This document shows positions 40,181 to 49,736 of a DNA stretch of 64,000 nucleotides, piece by piece; the first letter of the stretch is position 1; each line of letters opens with the position of its first letter. The notes beneath the pieces were generated by a model. It was not told the origin of the DNA. It made no database searches and was given only the letters and a program-made list of their open reading frames with translations. A program made the translations under genes and the position numbers. Origin of the DNA: Streptomyces sp. KMM 9044 (GTDB taxonomy: Bacteria > Actinomycetota > Actinomycetes > Streptomycetales > Streptomycetaceae); the NCBI RefSeq assembly GCF_024701375.2, contig NZ_CP113910.1, forward strand, positions 1,984,001-2,048,000, given 5' to 3'.

Positions 40181-41311
40181 TCAGGCGGTGGCGGCTTCCC
40201 GGCGAACCGTGGTGGCGATGGTGGCGGAGCCGACCACCCGGGTGCCGTCGTACAGCACGATCGCCTGCCCGGGAGCCACCCCGCGCACGGGCTCCGTGAA
40301 CGACGCGTGCAGCGTGTCACCGACCAGCTCCGCCCTCACCTCGGTCTCGCCGCCGTGGGCGCGGAGCTGGGCGGTGTAGGTGCCGGGGCCGGCCGGGGCG
40401 GTACCGCACCAGCGGGGCTCGACCGCGGTGAGCGCGCCGACGTCGAGGGAGTCCGCGGGACCGACGGTGACCGTGTTGGTCACCGGGGAGATGTCCAGGA
40501 CGTACCGGGGCTTGCCGTCGGGGGCGGGGGTGCCGATCCGCAGACCCTTGCGCTGGCCGATGGTGAAGCCGTGGGCGCCCTCGTGCGTGCCGATCCTGGT
40601 GCCGGACTCGTCGACGATGTCGCCCTCGGCCCGGCCCAGCCGGTTCGCGAGGAAGCCCTGGGTGTCGCCGTCGGCGATGAAGCAGATGTCGTGCGAGTCG
40701 GGCTTCCTGGCCACCGCCAGCCCCCTGCGCCCGGCCTCCGCGCGGATCTCGTCCTTGGTGGTCACCGTGTCGCCCAGCGGGAACATCGCGTGGGCGAGCT
40801 GCCGGTCGTCCAGTACCCCGAGGACGTACGACTGGTCCTTGGCCATGTCGGAGGCGCGGTGCAGTTCGCGCGTGCCGTCGGGCAGGGTGACCACGCGCGC
40901 GTAGTGGCCGGTGGCCACGGCGTCGAAGCCGAGGGCGAGGGCCTTGTCCAGCAACGCGGCGAACTTGATCTTCTCGTTGCAGCGCAGGCACGGGTTGGGG
41001 GTGCGGCCGGCCTCGTACTCGGCGACGAAGTTCTCCACCACGTCCTCGCGGAAGCGGTCGGCGAGATCCCACACGTAGAACGGGATGCCGATGACGTCGG
41101 CGGCGCGGCGGGCGTCGCGCGAGTCCTCGACGGTGCAGCAGCCCCGCGCGCCCGTGCGGAAGGACTGCGGGTTCGCGGAGAGCGCGAGGTGGACGCCGGT
41201 CACGTCGTGTCCCGCTTCGGCGGCACGGGCCGCGGCCACGGCGGAGTCGACGCCGCCGGACATGGCGGCCAGGACGCGAAGGGGACGGGAGGGCTGCGGG
41301 GTCTCAGTCAT
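40181..41311 (-). CDS. mnmA: tRNA 2-thiouridylase MnmA
   Basis: MnmA, 376 residues, adds sulphur to the wobble uridine (U34) of Lys, Glu and Gln tRNAs. The PP-loop is [18 protein letters not shown] near residue 18. The catalytic Cys pair is in [12 protein letters not shown] and [14 protein letters not shown]. The fingerprint RTPNPCLRC region and C-terminal beta barrel are complete. The sulphur donor is a cysteine desulfurase, and such a gene (42062-43231) lies just beyond the intervening amidase gene. ATG 41311 is divergent from the amidase by 59 bp. Confidence 0.97.
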   Translation of the reverse strand: MTETPQPSRPLRVLAAMSGGVDSAVAAARAAEAGHDVTGVHLALSANPQSFRTGARGCCTVEDSRDARRAADVIGIPFYVWDLADRFREDVVENFVAEYEAGRTPNPCLRCNEKIKFAALLDKALALGFDAVATGHYARVVTLPDGTRELHRASDMAKDQSYVLGVLDDRQLAHAMFPLGDTVTTKDEIRAEAGRRGLAVARKPDSHDICFIADGDTQGFLANRLGRAEGDIVDESGTRIGTHEGAHGFTIGQRKGLRIGTPAPDGKPRYVLDISPVTNTVTVGPADSLDVGALTAVEPRWCGTAPAGPGTYTAQLRAHGGETEVRAELVGDTLHASFTEPVRGVAPGQAIVLYDGTRVVGSATIATTVRREAATA

Positions 41312-41370
41312 AACGTCTCCAGGGTACGGGGCACGGGAACCGGAACCACCGGGTATCCGTTGTAGACCGC

Positions 41371-42051
41371 ATGGGGGAGAGAAGAGCTTCCAGGGACCGG
41401 GTCACCAGGGACGGGGACCGTCGCATCGGCCGGCGGGCCCTGATCGTCGGCGGGGTGGCCGCCGCCGCGGGGACGGCCGCGCTCGCACGGGACGAACTGG
41501 GCCGCCTGTGGTGGAGGGTGCCGGGGGTCGAGAAGCCCCGTGAGGACGGTGTCGTCGACTTCGCGGGCGCGCGCTGGGTGGCGGCCTCGGACGCCAACTG
41601 GCGGCGCGCGGACCGGCCCGACGACTTCGGCATAGACATGGTGATCGTGCATGTCACCCAGGGCAGTTTCGACAGCGCGGTGCGGGCCTTCCAGGACCCC
41701 GGGCACCAGGCGGCGACGCACTACATCGTCGGCCAGGACGGACGCGTCACGCAGATGATCCGCGAGCTGGACGTGGCCTACCACGCGGGAAACCGCGACT
41801 ACAACGAGCGCAGTGTCGGCATCGAGCACGAGGGGTTCGTGGACCGGCCGCAGGACCTCACGGACGAGATGTACGAGGCCTCGGCCCGGCTCGCGGCCCG
41901 GATCTGCGCCCGCTACGACATCCCGGTCGACCGGGAGCACATCATCGGCCACATCGAGGTGCCGGGCACCGACCACACCGACCCGGGTCCGCACTGGGAC
42001 TGGGACCGCTACATGAAGCTGGTCCGCCGGGCGCTCACGGCACAGGCCTGA
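41371..42051 (+). CDS. Exported N-acetylmuramoyl-L-alanine amidase
   Basis: Peptidoglycan hydrolase of 226 residues, T7-lysozyme/PGRP fold (Amidase_2). The N-terminus [20 protein letters not shown] is a twin-arginine type signal, so export by Tat is likely. Zinc ligands are His in [11 protein letters not shown], and His and the Cys-equivalent Asp region in [37 protein letters not shown] and [13 protein letters not shown] are conserved. The ATG at 41371 has no strong ribosome site. It converges with the cysteine desulfurase gene, and a hairpin covers both stops. Confidence 0.92.
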   Translation: MGERRASRDRVTRDGDRRIGRRALIVGGVAAAAGTAALARDELGRLWWRVPGVEKPREDGVVDFAGARWVAASDANWRRADRPDDFGIDMVIVHVTQGSFDSAVRAFQDPGHQAATHYIVGQDGRVTQMIRELDVAYHAGNRDYNERSVGIEHEGFVDRPQDLTDEMYEASARLAARICARYDIPVDREHIIGHIEVPGTDHTDPGPHWDWDRYMKLVRRALTAQA

Positions 42052-42075
42052 GAGCCGGCGTTCAGGTCAGGCCTG
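42043..42075. terminator. Shared hairpin between amidase and cysteine desulfurase
   Basis: CAGGCCTGA (42043-42051) pairs with TCAGGCCTG (42067-42075), a 9-bp stem with a 15-nt loop. The left arm contains the amidase TGA and the desulfurase stop lies in the loop, so one compact element likely terminates both convergent genes. Confidence 0.55.
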
Positions 42076-43231
42076 CCCGGCGGGCACGTTCCACCGCCGG
42101 GCCGATGGCCTTCGCCAGGGCCTCGACGTCGGCGCGGGTGGAGGTGTGGCCGAGGGAGAAGCGGAGGGTGCCGCGGGCCAGGTCCGGATCGGTGCCGGTG
42201 GCCAGGAGGACGTGACTGGGCTGGGCGACACCGGCGGTGCAGGCGGAACCGGTGGAGCACTCGATGCCCTGGGCGTCGAGCAGGAGCAGCAGGGAGTCGC
42301 CCTCGCAGCCGGGGAACGCGAAGTGGGCGTTGGCCGGAAGCCGTCCCCCGGGCGCGGGGTCGCCGCCGAGGACGGCGTCCGGGACGGCCTCGCGGACCGC
42401 GGCGACCAGCGCGTCGCGGAGCGCGCCGATCTCCCGGGCGAACCACTCCCGCTGCTGGGCGGCGAGCCGGCCGGCGACCGCGAAGGAGGCGACCGCGGGC
42501 ACGTCGAGCGTGCCGGAGCGCACGTGCCGCTCCTGACCGCCGCCGTGCAGCACGGGTACGGGGGTGTACTCACGGCCCAGGACCAGCGCTCCGATGCCGT
42601 ACGGGCCGCCGATCTTGTGGGCCGAGACGGTCATCGCGGCGAGCCCCGACGAGACGAAGTCCACCGGCACCTGGCCGAAGGCCTGGACGGCGTCGGAGTG
42701 CAGCGGGACACCGGACTCGGCGGCGGCCTCGGCCAGTTCACGGACCGGCAGAACCGTCCCGATCTCGTTGTTGGCCCACATCACGGTGGCCAGGGCCACG
42801 TCGTCGGGGTTCCTGGCGATCGCCTCGCGCAGGGCGTCCGGGTGGACCCTGCCGTGCGAGTCGACCGGCAGGTACTCGACGGTGGCGCCCTCGTGCTCGC
42901 CGAGCCAGTGGACGGCGTCCAGGACGGCATGGTGCTCGACGGGGCTGGCGAGGACCCGGGTGCGGGCCGGCTCGGCGTCGCGGCGGGCCCAGTACAGCCC
43001 CTTCACGGCGAGGTTGTCGGCCTCGGTGCCGCCCGAGGTGAAGACCACCTCGCTGGGGCGTGCGCCGAGGGCGTCGGCAAGGGCTTCACGGGCCTCCTCG
43101 ACACTCCGGCGGGCACGCCGGCCGGCCGCGTGGAGGGAGGAGGCGTTACCGGTGACGCCGAGGTGCGCGGTGAGTGCCTCGACCGCCTCGGGAAGCATCG
43201 GGGTGGTCGCGGCGTGGTCGAGGTAAGCCAT
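42062..43231 (-). CDS. Cysteine desulfurase (IscS/NifS family)
   Basis: PLP enzyme of 389 residues that takes sulphur from cysteine for tRNA thiolation or Fe-S clusters. The start is [20 protein letters not shown] at ATG 43231. [19 protein letters not shown] lies in the PLP site, the PLP Lys is in [20 protein letters not shown], and the sulphur-accepting Cys loop is [20 protein letters not shown]. The long loop marks group I (NifS/IscS). Proximity to mnmA suggests that it supplies MnmA. The upstream frame to 43993 overlaps other genes. Confidence 0.95.
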   Translation of the reverse strand: MAYLDHAATTPMLPEAVEALTAHLGVTGNASSLHAAGRRARRSVEEAREALADALGARPSEVVFTSGGTEADNLAVKGLYWARRDAEPARTRVLASPVEHHAVLDAVHWLGEHEGATVEYLPVDSHGRVHPDALREAIARNPDDVALATVMWANNEIGTVLPVRELAEAAAESGVPLHSDAVQAFGQVPVDFVSSGLAAMTVSAHKIGGPYGIGALVLGREYTPVPVLHGGGQERHVRSGTLDVPAVASFAVAGRLAAQQREWFAREIGALRDALVAAVREAVPDAVLGGDPAPGGRLPANAHFAFPGCEGDSLLLLLDAQGIECSTGSACTAGVAQPSHVLLATGTDPDLARGTLRFSLGHTSTRADVEALAKAIGPAVERARRAGLT

Positions 43232-43244
43232 GGTGGGGCCGATT

Positions 43245-43508
43245 CTACGGGCCGTGTCCGGTGGCCCTGGGGCGCGGTCGGCCGGGTACCGCGCCCGCTC
43301 GGAAGCTCCGGGAGATCGTGTCGTCCGTCTGCGTCGACGCCGGCAGGACCAGCGGGTCGGCGACCAGGCCGAGGCCCAGGCAGGCGCGTGCGCGCCGGGT
43401 CGTGCCCCGCCGCAGGGCGAGGCCCGCCAGCACGACGGCGATCGGCCCGGGAACGACGTCGAGGACGAGCAGGCCCAGCACCCCCAGGACGAAGGACGCG
43501 ACCGCCAT
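43245..43508 (-). CDS. DUF4190 small membrane protein
   Basis: Protein of 87 residues with DUF4190: [20 protein letters not shown], then [19 protein letters not shown] and [16 protein letters not shown], giving two membrane segments. Homologues usually have a Pro/Gly-rich N-terminus before the ATG used here. The upstream frame [20 protein letters not shown] looks like such a tail but has no start codon, so this copy may be N-terminally shortened. It lies between the thioesterase and the cysteine desulfurase. Confidence 0.75.
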   Translation of the reverse strand: MAVASFVLGVLGLLVLDVVPGPIAVVLAGLALRRGTTRRARACLGLGLVADPLVLPASTQTDDTISRSFRAGAVPGRPRPRATGHGP

Positions 43509-43575
43509 GCCGTCGGCGCCCTGGACAGCGGTCCGGTGGGCGACCCCGGAGGTGGGGTATGGGGGGTCGGGCAGC

Positions 43576-44436
43576 TCAGCCCAGGCGTACCCGGGCGAGC
43601 TGACGGGACTGGGCCGCCAGACGGCCGGTGCTGTCCCAGACCTCGGCGTCCTCCTCGAGGAAGCCGCCGGCGAGGTTGCGGGTGGTGATCGACACCCGCA
43701 GCGGGCCGGGCGCCGGGCGGGAGCGGACGTGCACCGTCAGCTCGACCGTGGGGACCCAGCCCTTGAGCCCGAGGTCGAAGGCGGTGGGAGGCAGCGCGTC
43801 CACCGCGAGCAGCAGGGAGAGCGGGTCGTGGTCCCGGCCGTCGGCGAGCCCGAACCAGGCACGCGTCTCCCCCTTGCCGGAGGGCTCTCCGAGAGCCCAG
43901 CCGAGGGTCGACGGGTCCAGTTTGAGCAGCAGACGGTCCATGATGGCGGAGCTGCCGTCGACGGGGGCCGGGCCGTCCTCGGCACCGAAGCACTGGTCCA
44001 TGGGCGGTATCACGGGCGGCTCGGCCGACGTACGGACGTCGTCGGGCAGGGCGTCCAGGTCGCCGTAGGAGGCCAGGAGACGGATGCGCTCGACCTCACG
44101 GCCCCGGTCGTCCGTCTGGAAGAGGGACGCCTGCCCGGTCGAGAGGGTGTGTCCGGTGCGTACGGTCTGGGTACGGACGACCGCCGGGCCCGGCTGGGAG
44201 GCGGTCAGGTAGTGCGCGGTGAGGGTGAACGGGTCCGGATGCGGCAGCGCGTGGGCGAGGGCGCGGCCCAGGACGGCCAGCAGATAGCCGCCGTTGACGG
44301 CGCTGATGATCGTCCATCCGGCGGAGAGATCGGCGTCGTAGACGCCCGGTGCGCGGGGGACGACCGCGGTGTCGCGATCGAACTCACTGTCGCCGATGGT
44401 GGCCCGAACGGCCGCGGCGGAGGCTGCTTCTGGCAT
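43576..44436 (-). CDS. Thioesterase family protein (TesB-like double hot-dog)
   Basis: Cytosolic acyl-CoA thioesterase-like protein of 286 residues. [20 protein letters not shown] starts at 44436. The first hot-dog domain contains [20 protein letters not shown] and [20 protein letters not shown]. The second contains [20 protein letters not shown] and [20 protein letters not shown]. The duplicated form and NGGYLLA motif match the acyl-CoA thioesterase (4HBT_3) group. Substrate chain length is unknown. Confidence 0.88.
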   Translation of the reverse strand: MPEAASAAAVRATIGDSEFDRDTAVVPRAPGVYDADLSAGWTIISAVNGGYLLAVLGRALAHALPHPDPFTLTAHYLTASQPGPAVVRTQTVRTGHTLSTGQASLFQTDDRGREVERIRLLASYGDLDALPDDVRTSAEPPVIPPMDQCFGAEDGPAPVDGSSAIMDRLLLKLDPSTLGWALGEPSGKGETRAWFGLADGRDHDPLSLLLAVDALPPTAFDLGLKGWVPTVELTVHVRSRPAPGPLRVSITTRNLAGGFLEEDAEVWDSTGRLAAQSRQLARVRLG

Positions 44437-44505
44437 GGATGAACAGTACAAGAGCGACCTACTGAGCGGTAGCTTTTCCCCTTGTCCCTCCACCGCTCCC
44501 CTCGT

Positions 44506-45165
44506 CTACTCCTCCTCGCGAACCGTCGTGCGGCGCTGCCAGGCGCGGGGCGCCCGCCAGTGGTACCGCAGCGCCAGCAGCCGCAGCACGAACGCCGTGA
44601 TCACCGCCACAGTGCTGGTGAACGCGTTCAGCGCGTCGAACCGGATGCACAGCGCGACCATGGTGGCGCCGACGATCGCCGGTACCGCGTACAGGTCGCG
44701 GTCCCAGCGCAGCAGCGAGGGCACCTCGTTGGCGAGCACGTCCCGCAGCACGCCGCCGCCCACCGCGGTGGCGAGGCCCATGCAGGCGGAGGCGGTCAGG
44801 CCGAGCCCGTAGTCGTACGCCTTGGTGGTGCCGACGACGCAGAACAGGCCGAGCCCGGCGGCGTCGAAGAAGTTGACGGCGTTCTGGATGCGCTCCACGT
44901 GCGGGTGGAGGAAGAAGACCAGCACCACGGCGAACAGCGGGGTGACGAAGTACCCCAGGTCCGTGAAGGCGGCGGGCGGCACCGCGCCGATGACCACGTC
45001 GCGGAAGAGACCGCCGCCGAGCGCGGTGACCTCCGCGAGTACGGCGATGCCGAAGACGTCGAGGTTCTTGCGCACGGCCAGCAGGGCACCCGAGATCGCG
45101 AAGACGAAGATGCCGATCAGGTCGAGCGTGTGCAGGAGGGACGGGCTGAAGAGTTGCTGAAGCAC
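44506..45165 (-). CDS. Trimeric intracellular cation (TRIC) channel family protein
   Basis: Membrane protein of 219 residues with seven predicted TM segments, formerly UPF0126/YadS. The inverted duplication shows in the paired motifs GGGLFRDVVIGAVPPAAF and GGGVLRDVLANEVPSLL, which line the pore. GTG 45165 (MLQQLFSPSLLHTLDLIGIF) is chosen; ATG 45204 lies in the terminator hairpin region. Prokaryotic TRIC channels conduct K+ and other cations. The gene lies downstream of the opp operon, separated by a strong terminator. Confidence 0.93.
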   Translation of the reverse strand: MLQQLFSPSLLHTLDLIGIFVFAISGALLAVRKNLDVFGIAVLAEVTALGGGLFRDVVIGAVPPAAFTDLGYFVTPLFAVVLVFFLHPHVERIQNAVNFFDAAGLGLFCVVGTTKAYDYGLGLTASACMGLATAVGGGVLRDVLANEVPSLLRWDRDLYAVPAIVGATMVALCIRFDALNAFTSTVAVITAFVLRLLALRYHWRAPRAWQRRTTVREEE

Positions 45166-45189
45166 CCGTACATTCTTACCCGGCAAGAA

Positions 45190-45218
45190 CCCCTCGCCTT
45201 GCAAAGCAAGGCGAGGGG
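45190..45218 (-). terminator. Strong terminator of the peptide transporter operon
   Basis: CCCCTCGCCTTGC (45190-45202) and GCAAGGCGAGGGG (45206-45218) form a perfect 13-bp stem with a 3-nt loop. On the minus strand it follows the last ATPase gene by 190 bp and is followed by TTCTTG. This is the clearest intrinsic-type terminator in the window. Confidence 0.85.
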
Positions 45219-45407
45219 TGAGACGAACGTGCTGTCCGTGGACCGGTGGGATCAGATCTGCCGTCCAGTCGTCCGACGGCCGCCGGGCTGTCCGCGACGG
45301 TGCGAACCGCTCCGGGCGGACACCGGGCGGTGGCCCGGAGGGTTCCCGGAGCGCCGGGAGGTCTTGCTCCGTCCGGCGCTCCGGGAATCCGGGAGCACGG
45401 CGGTCCG

Positions 45408-46661
45408 TCAGTCGGTCCCGGCCGAACCCCTGGCGGACACGTCCGGCCGCGCCACGTCATGGCCCTTCGCGTCGGCATCGGCCGTCGGGTCGCCCGGGAC
45501 CTCGACCGCTGCGGGCGCCTTCTCCTTGACCACCGCGGCGTCCGGCTTGGTCGTCGAGTCGGCCGGCAGGAGCGCGGCGGGAACCTCCGCCTCGCCCTCG
45601 GCCCGCTCCGCCGGCACGTCCTCGGTTTCCGTGACGGCCTCGATGCCCGTCGGCTGGGTCCGCGTCAGCTCTCCCGACGCGATCTCGGCGGTGTAGTGGC
45701 AGGCCACCCGGTGACCGCCGCCGACGTCCTGCAGTTCCGGCCGCTCGGTCGCGCACCGCTCCGCCTGGGCCCAGGGGCAGCGGGTGTGGAAGCGGCAGCC
45801 GGTGGGCGGGTTGGCCGGGGAGGGCAGGTCACCGGTGAGCAGGATGCGCTCGCGGCGGTCCTCCACCTCCGGGTCCGGCACCGGCACGGCCGACATCAGG
45901 GCCTTGGTGTACGGGTGCTTGGGCTCGGCGTAGAGGGTGTCGCTCGGTGCCTCCTCGACCAGCGAGCCCAGGTACATCACGCCGATCACGTCGGAGATGT
46001 GCCGGACGACCGCGAGGTCGTGGGCGATCACCAGGTAGGTCAGGCCGAGTTCCTCCTGGAGTTCCTCCAGCAGGTTGACGACCTGGGCCTGGATCGACAC
46101 GTCGAGCGCGGAGACCGGCTCGTCACAGATGATCACATCCGGCTCGAGGACCAGCGCGCGGGCGATGCCGATGCGCTGGCGCTGGCCGCCGGAGAACTCG
46201 TGCGGGTAGCGGGCCAGCGCGTTGGAGGGCAGGCCGACCCGCTCCAGGATCGCCTTGATCTTCTCGCGGCGCTCCTCCTGGTTCTTGCCGATGCCGTGGG
46301 CGACCATGCCCTCGGACAGGATCGACTCGATGTTCTGCCGGGGGTTGAGCGAACCCAGCGGGTCCTGGAAGACCATCTGGAGCCGGCGCCGGAAGCGGCG
46401 CATCTCCTCGCCGGGCAGCTTCGCCAGGTCGGTGCCGTCGAGGACGACCGACCCCTCGGTGATGTCCACCAGCCGCAGCACCGACCGCCCGAGGGTGGTC
46501 TTGCCGCAGCCGGACTCGCCGACCAGGCCGTAGGTCTCGCCGGCCTCGACCTTCAGGGACACCCCGTCCACGGCGTAGACGTGTCCGACCGTACGGTCGA
46601 ACAGGACGCCCTTCTTGATGGGGAAGTGGACCTTGACGCCGTCCAGTTCGAGCAGGCTCAT
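45408..46661 (-). CDS. Peptide ABC transporter ATP-binding protein (OppF/DppF)
   Basis: Cytosolic ATPase of 417 residues, the second ATPase of the oligo/dipeptide importer. ATG 46661 overlaps the upstream stop (ATGA). It shows Walker [17 protein letters not shown] loop [15 protein letters not shown], signature [15 protein letters not shown], Walker [15 protein letters not shown] and H loop IAHDLAV. The OppD/F C-terminal zinc-like region is [15 protein letters not shown]. About 85 further residues form an acidic, Ala/Glu-rich tail ([20 protein letters not shown]) unusual for the family. Confidence 0.95.
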   Translation of the reverse strand: MSLLELDGVKVHFPIKKGVLFDRTVGHVYAVDGVSLKVEAGETYGLVGESGCGKTTLGRSVLRLVDITEGSVVLDGTDLAKLPGEEMRRFRRRLQMVFQDPLGSLNPRQNIESILSEGMVAHGIGKNQEERREKIKAILERVGLPSNALARYPHEFSGGQRQRIGIARALVLEPDVIICDEPVSALDVSIQAQVVNLLEELQEELGLTYLVIAHDLAVVRHISDVIGVMYLGSLVEEAPSDTLYAEPKHPYTKALMSAVPVPDPEVEDRRERILLTGDLPSPANPPTGCRFHTRCPWAQAERCATERPELQDVGGGHRVACHYTAEIASGELTRTQPTGIEAVTETEDVPAERAEGEAEVPAALLPADSTTKPDAAVVKEKAPAAVEVPGDPTADADAKGHDVARPDVSARGSAGTD

Positions 46662-47659
46662 GCGGGGACCTCCTCGGCCTTCGCGTCGTCGGGTACGGGG
46701 TTGACGCACCGCACCCGGTGATCGGCGGCACGCTCCTCGGCCAGCTGCGGGGTGCCGGTCAGGCAGCCCATCTCGTACCGGTCGCAGCGCGGCGCGAAGG
46801 CACAGCCGTCGGCCCAGGCGACGCGGTCGTTGATGGAGCCGCGGATGGGCTTGAGGGACTCGCCCCGGGGGGCGTCCAGGCGCGGGATGGAGCCCAGCAG
46901 TCCGTGCGTGTAGGGGTGGGTGGGGTGGGCGAACAGCTCGCGGCGCCCGGCGGACTCCACGGCCTTGCCCGCGTAGAGCACGTTGACCTCGTCACAGAGG
47001 CCGGCGACCACACCGAGGTCGTGGGTGATCATCAGCAGGGCGGTGCCCTCCTGGTCCACGAGTTCCTTGAGCAGTTCCAGGATCTGGGCCTGGATCGTCA
47101 CGTCGAGGGCCGTGGTCGGCTCGTCGGCGATGAGCAGGCTCGGGGCACAGGCCACCGCCATGGCGATCAGCGCGCGCTGGCGCATGCCGCCGGAGAGCTG
47201 GTGCGGGTACTCCTTGAGCCGCCGGACCGGGTCGGGGATGCCGACCCGGTCCAGCAGGTGGGCGGCCTCCTTGCGGGCGGCCTCCCCCTTCATCCCGCGG
47301 TGGCGCTCCAGGATCTCGGTGACCTGCACGCCGATCGGCACGACCGGGTTGAGCGAGGACAACGGGTCCTGGAAGATCATCGCCATCCTGCTGCCGCGCA
47401 GGTCGCGACGGGCGGACGGGCTCATGGTGAACAGGTCCGTGCCGTCGAATTCGGCGCGGCCGCCGACCGTGACGCCCTTGTGGGGCAACAGGCCCATCAG
47501 GGCCAGGGAGGTGACGGACTTTCCGCAGCCGGACTCGCCGACCAGGCCCACGACCTGGCCCTGGTCGACCGCGAAGGAGACGCCGTCGACCGCCCGGGAC
47601 TCCTTGCGGCCGCGGCCGCCGAAGGTGACGGTCAGTTCGTCGACAGTGAGCAGAGACAT
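46658..47659 (-). CDS. Peptide ABC transporter ATP-binding protein (OppD/DppD)
   Basis: Cytosolic ATPase of 333 residues partnering OppF. It shows Walker [19 protein letters not shown] loop [15 protein letters not shown], signature [14 protein letters not shown], Walker [15 protein letters not shown] and the H loop MITHDLGVV. The Cys cluster is [15 protein letters not shown] 47659 lies 6 bp after the oppC stop, and its stop overlaps oppF. Confidence 0.96.
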   Translation of the reverse strand: MSLLTVDELTVTFGGRGRKESRAVDGVSFAVDQGQVVGLVGESGCGKSVTSLALMGLLPHKGVTVGGRAEFDGTDLFTMSPSARRDLRGSRMAMIFQDPLSSLNPVVPIGVQVTEILERHRGMKGEAARKEAAHLLDRVGIPDPVRRLKEYPHQLSGGMRQRALIAMAVACAPSLLIADEPTTALDVTIQAQILELLKELVDQEGTALLMITHDLGVVAGLCDEVNVLYAGKAVESAGRRELFAHPTHPYTHGLLGSIPRLDAPRGESLKPIRGSINDRVAWADGCAFAPRCDRYEMGCLTGTPQLAEERAADHRVRCVNPVPDDAKAEEVPA

Positions 47660-47665
47660 GGTGGT

Positions 47666-48625
47666 TCAGCCCCTCAGCTTCGGGTCGAGGGCTTCCCGCA
47701 TGGCCTCGCCGAGGAGGGTGAAGCCGAGGGCGGTGATGATGATGCCGACGGCGGGGTAGACCGCCATCATCGGCGCGTTGTCGAAGAAGCGCTGCGCCTG
47801 GGCGAGCATGACACCCCACTCGGGGATGGCCGGGTCGGGGTTGCCCAGGCCCAGGTAGGACAGGGCGGCGGCCTCGATGATCGCGGTGGCCAGGGAGAGC
47901 GTGGCCTGCACGATCACCGGGCTGAGCGAGTTGGGGACGATCTGCGAGACCACGATGCGCCGCTTGCGCACGCCCAGGGACTTGGCCGCGAGCACGTAGT
48001 CCGCGCCGCCCTGTGCCAGCATGGAGCCGCGCAGCAGCCGCGCGAACACCGGGATCTGGACGACACCCACGGCGATCATCACCGTGGTGAGCGACTGCCC
48101 CATGACGGCGGCCACGGACACGGCCAGCAGCAGCGAGGGCAGCGCCAGCATCATGTCGATGAAGCGCATGATGACGGAGTCGATCCGCTTCCCGGCATCA
48201 CCGCCGAGGGTGGCGGCGGCTCCGGAGACGCCGCCGATCAGGAAGCCGACGGTCAGGCCGATGAAGGTGGAGACGACGCCGACGAGCAGCGTCTGGCGGG
48301 CGCCGACCAGCATGCGGGAGAACATGTCCCGGCCGAGGTGGTCGAGCCCGAACCAGTTGTCGCCGCGGGGGCCGACGAACTCGCCCCGGTTGGGGAAGAC
48401 CTCTCCTCTCCACGCCTGGGCGGTCGGGGAGTACGGGGTGAGGTAGGGCCCGACGACCGCGACGAGGACGAACAGGGCGATGACGACGGCGCCGATGATC
48501 GCCATCTTGCTGTGCTTGAGCCGGCGGAAGGCTTCCCGCCACAGGCTGGCGCCGGAGCTGGTCTCCTTGGTCGCGGTCAGTTCCGCGAGGCGCTGGATCT
48601 TGTCGGTCTTGGTGGCGACACTCAC
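47666..48625 (-). CDS. Peptide ABC transporter permease (OppC/DppC)
   Basis: Inner-membrane permease of 319 residues with six TM segments. It has the OppC N-terminal extension (EAFRRLKHSKMAIIGAVVIA) and the periplasmic segment FGLDHLGRDMFSRML. The EAA coupling motif is YVLAAKSLGVRKRRIVVSQI, which contacts the ATPases. The start overlaps closely with the oppB stop (1-bp gap). Confidence 0.95.
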   Translation of the reverse strand: MSVATKTDKIQRLAELTATKETSSGASLWREAFRRLKHSKMAIIGAVVIALFVLVAVVGPYLTPYSPTAQAWRGEVFPNRGEFVGPRGDNWFGLDHLGRDMFSRMLVGARQTLLVGVVSTFIGLTVGFLIGGVSGAAATLGGDAGKRIDSVIMRFIDMMLALPSLLLAVSVAAVMGQSLTTVMIAVGVVQIPVFARLLRGSMLAQGGADYVLAAKSLGVRKRRIVVSQIVPNSLSPVIVQATLSLATAIIEAAALSYLGLGNPDPAIPEWGVMLAQAQRFFDNAPMMAVYPAVGIIITALGFTLLGEAMREALDPKLRG

Positions 48626-48626
48626 G

Positions 48627-49631
48627 TCAGTGCACCCGCACTCTCGGGTCGATGAGGCTGTACGCCACGTCCACCAGCAGGTTGATCAGGACGTACACCA
48701 GCGCGATGAACATGATGAACCCGACGAGCACGGGGTAGTCACGGCCGTCGATCGCGGTGCGGATGAAGGAACCGATGCCGCCGAAGGAGAACACGGACTC
48801 GGTCAGGACCGCCCCGGACAGCAGGGAGCCGGTGAGCAGGCCGACCGCGGTCACCACGGGGAGCATCGCGTTGCGCAGCACGTGGCGGCTGCGCACGACG
48901 CTCCGCTTGAGGCCCTTGGCCTCGGCGGTGCGGACGTAGTCCTCGTCCTGGACCTCGAGGACGCTGGCGCGGGTCATGCGCACGATGACGGCGAGCGGGA
49001 TGGAGGCCAGGGCGACGGAGGGCAGCACCAGGTGCATGATCGCGTCCCAGGACGCGTCGAGTTCCCCGGTCAGGACGCCGTCCAGGACGGCGAATCCGGT
49101 GACGTTCGTGGCGTTGATGCCGGTGTCCAGGCGTCCGTAGCTGGGGAAGATCCCCAGCTCGACGGCGAAGATCTGCTTGAGGATCAGGGCCAGGAAGAAG
49201 ACCGGGATGCAGATGCCGACGAGTGATCCGGAGACCGCTGTGACGTCGAGCCAGCCGCCGCGGTTGCGGGCGGCGAAGTAGCCGAGCGGGATGCCGACGG
49301 CCACGGCGATGATGATCGCCAGGAGGGACAGCTCCACGGTGGCGGGGAAACGCAGGACGAACTCGTCCCACACCGGCTGTCCGGTCTGGGTGCTGGTGCC
49401 CAGGTCGAGTTCGGCGATGCGCTTGAGGAAGCGCCAGTACTGGACGTAGACGGGCTGGTCCAGTCCGAGTGCGCGGTTGATCCGCGCCACTTCGGCCTCG
49501 GTGGCCTTTTCCCCCAGGATCGCTGAGGCGGGTCCGCCGGGCAGCCGGTCGAGCCACAGGAAGAGCAGAACCGACAGGCCGAGCAGCGTGGGTATGAGCT
49601 GGAGCAGTCTTCGTACGACGAGACGCAGCAC
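48627..49631 (-). CDS. Peptide ABC transporter permease (OppB/DppB)
   Basis: Inner-membrane permease of 334 residues with six TM segments: MLRLVVRRLLQLIPTLLGLS begins with the typical first TM. The EAA motif is DYVRTAEAKGLKRSVVRSRH. GTG 49631. The gene follows the binding-protein gene after a 105-bp gap that contains a hairpin, which is a usual way to keep permease levels below binding-protein levels. Confidence 0.95.
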   Translation of the reverse strand: MLRLVVRRLLQLIPTLLGLSVLLFLWLDRLPGGPASAILGEKATEAEVARINRALGLDQPVYVQYWRFLKRIAELDLGTSTQTGQPVWDEFVLRFPATVELSLLAIIIAVAVGIPLGYFAARNRGGWLDVTAVSGSLVGICIPVFFLALILKQIFAVELGIFPSYGRLDTGINATNVTGFAVLDGVLTGELDASWDAIMHLVLPSVALASIPLAVIVRMTRASVLEVQDEDYVRTAEAKGLKRSVVRSRHVLRNAMLPVVTAVGLLTGSLLSGAVLTESVFSFGGIGSFIRTAIDGRDYPVLVGFIMFIALVYVLINLLVDVAYSLIDPRVRVH

Positions 49632-49673
49632 CCCGCATGCCCCTTTCTTGCGTAATGTGTGACATGAACGGAC

Positions 49674-49706
49674 CCGCCCGGCCGCCGAGTTGCGACGGCC
49701 GGGCGG
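49674..49706. terminator. Intercistronic hairpin between binding protein and permease
   Basis: CCGCCCGGCCG (49674-49684) pairs with CGGCCGGGCGG (49696-49706), 11 bp with an 11-nt loop. No T-run follows on the minus strand. A partial terminator or mRNA-stabilising structure after the highly expressed binding-protein gene is likely. Confidence 0.6.
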
Positions 49707-49736
49707 ACTCCTCGTGCTTGGGTTGCTCCTGCTCGC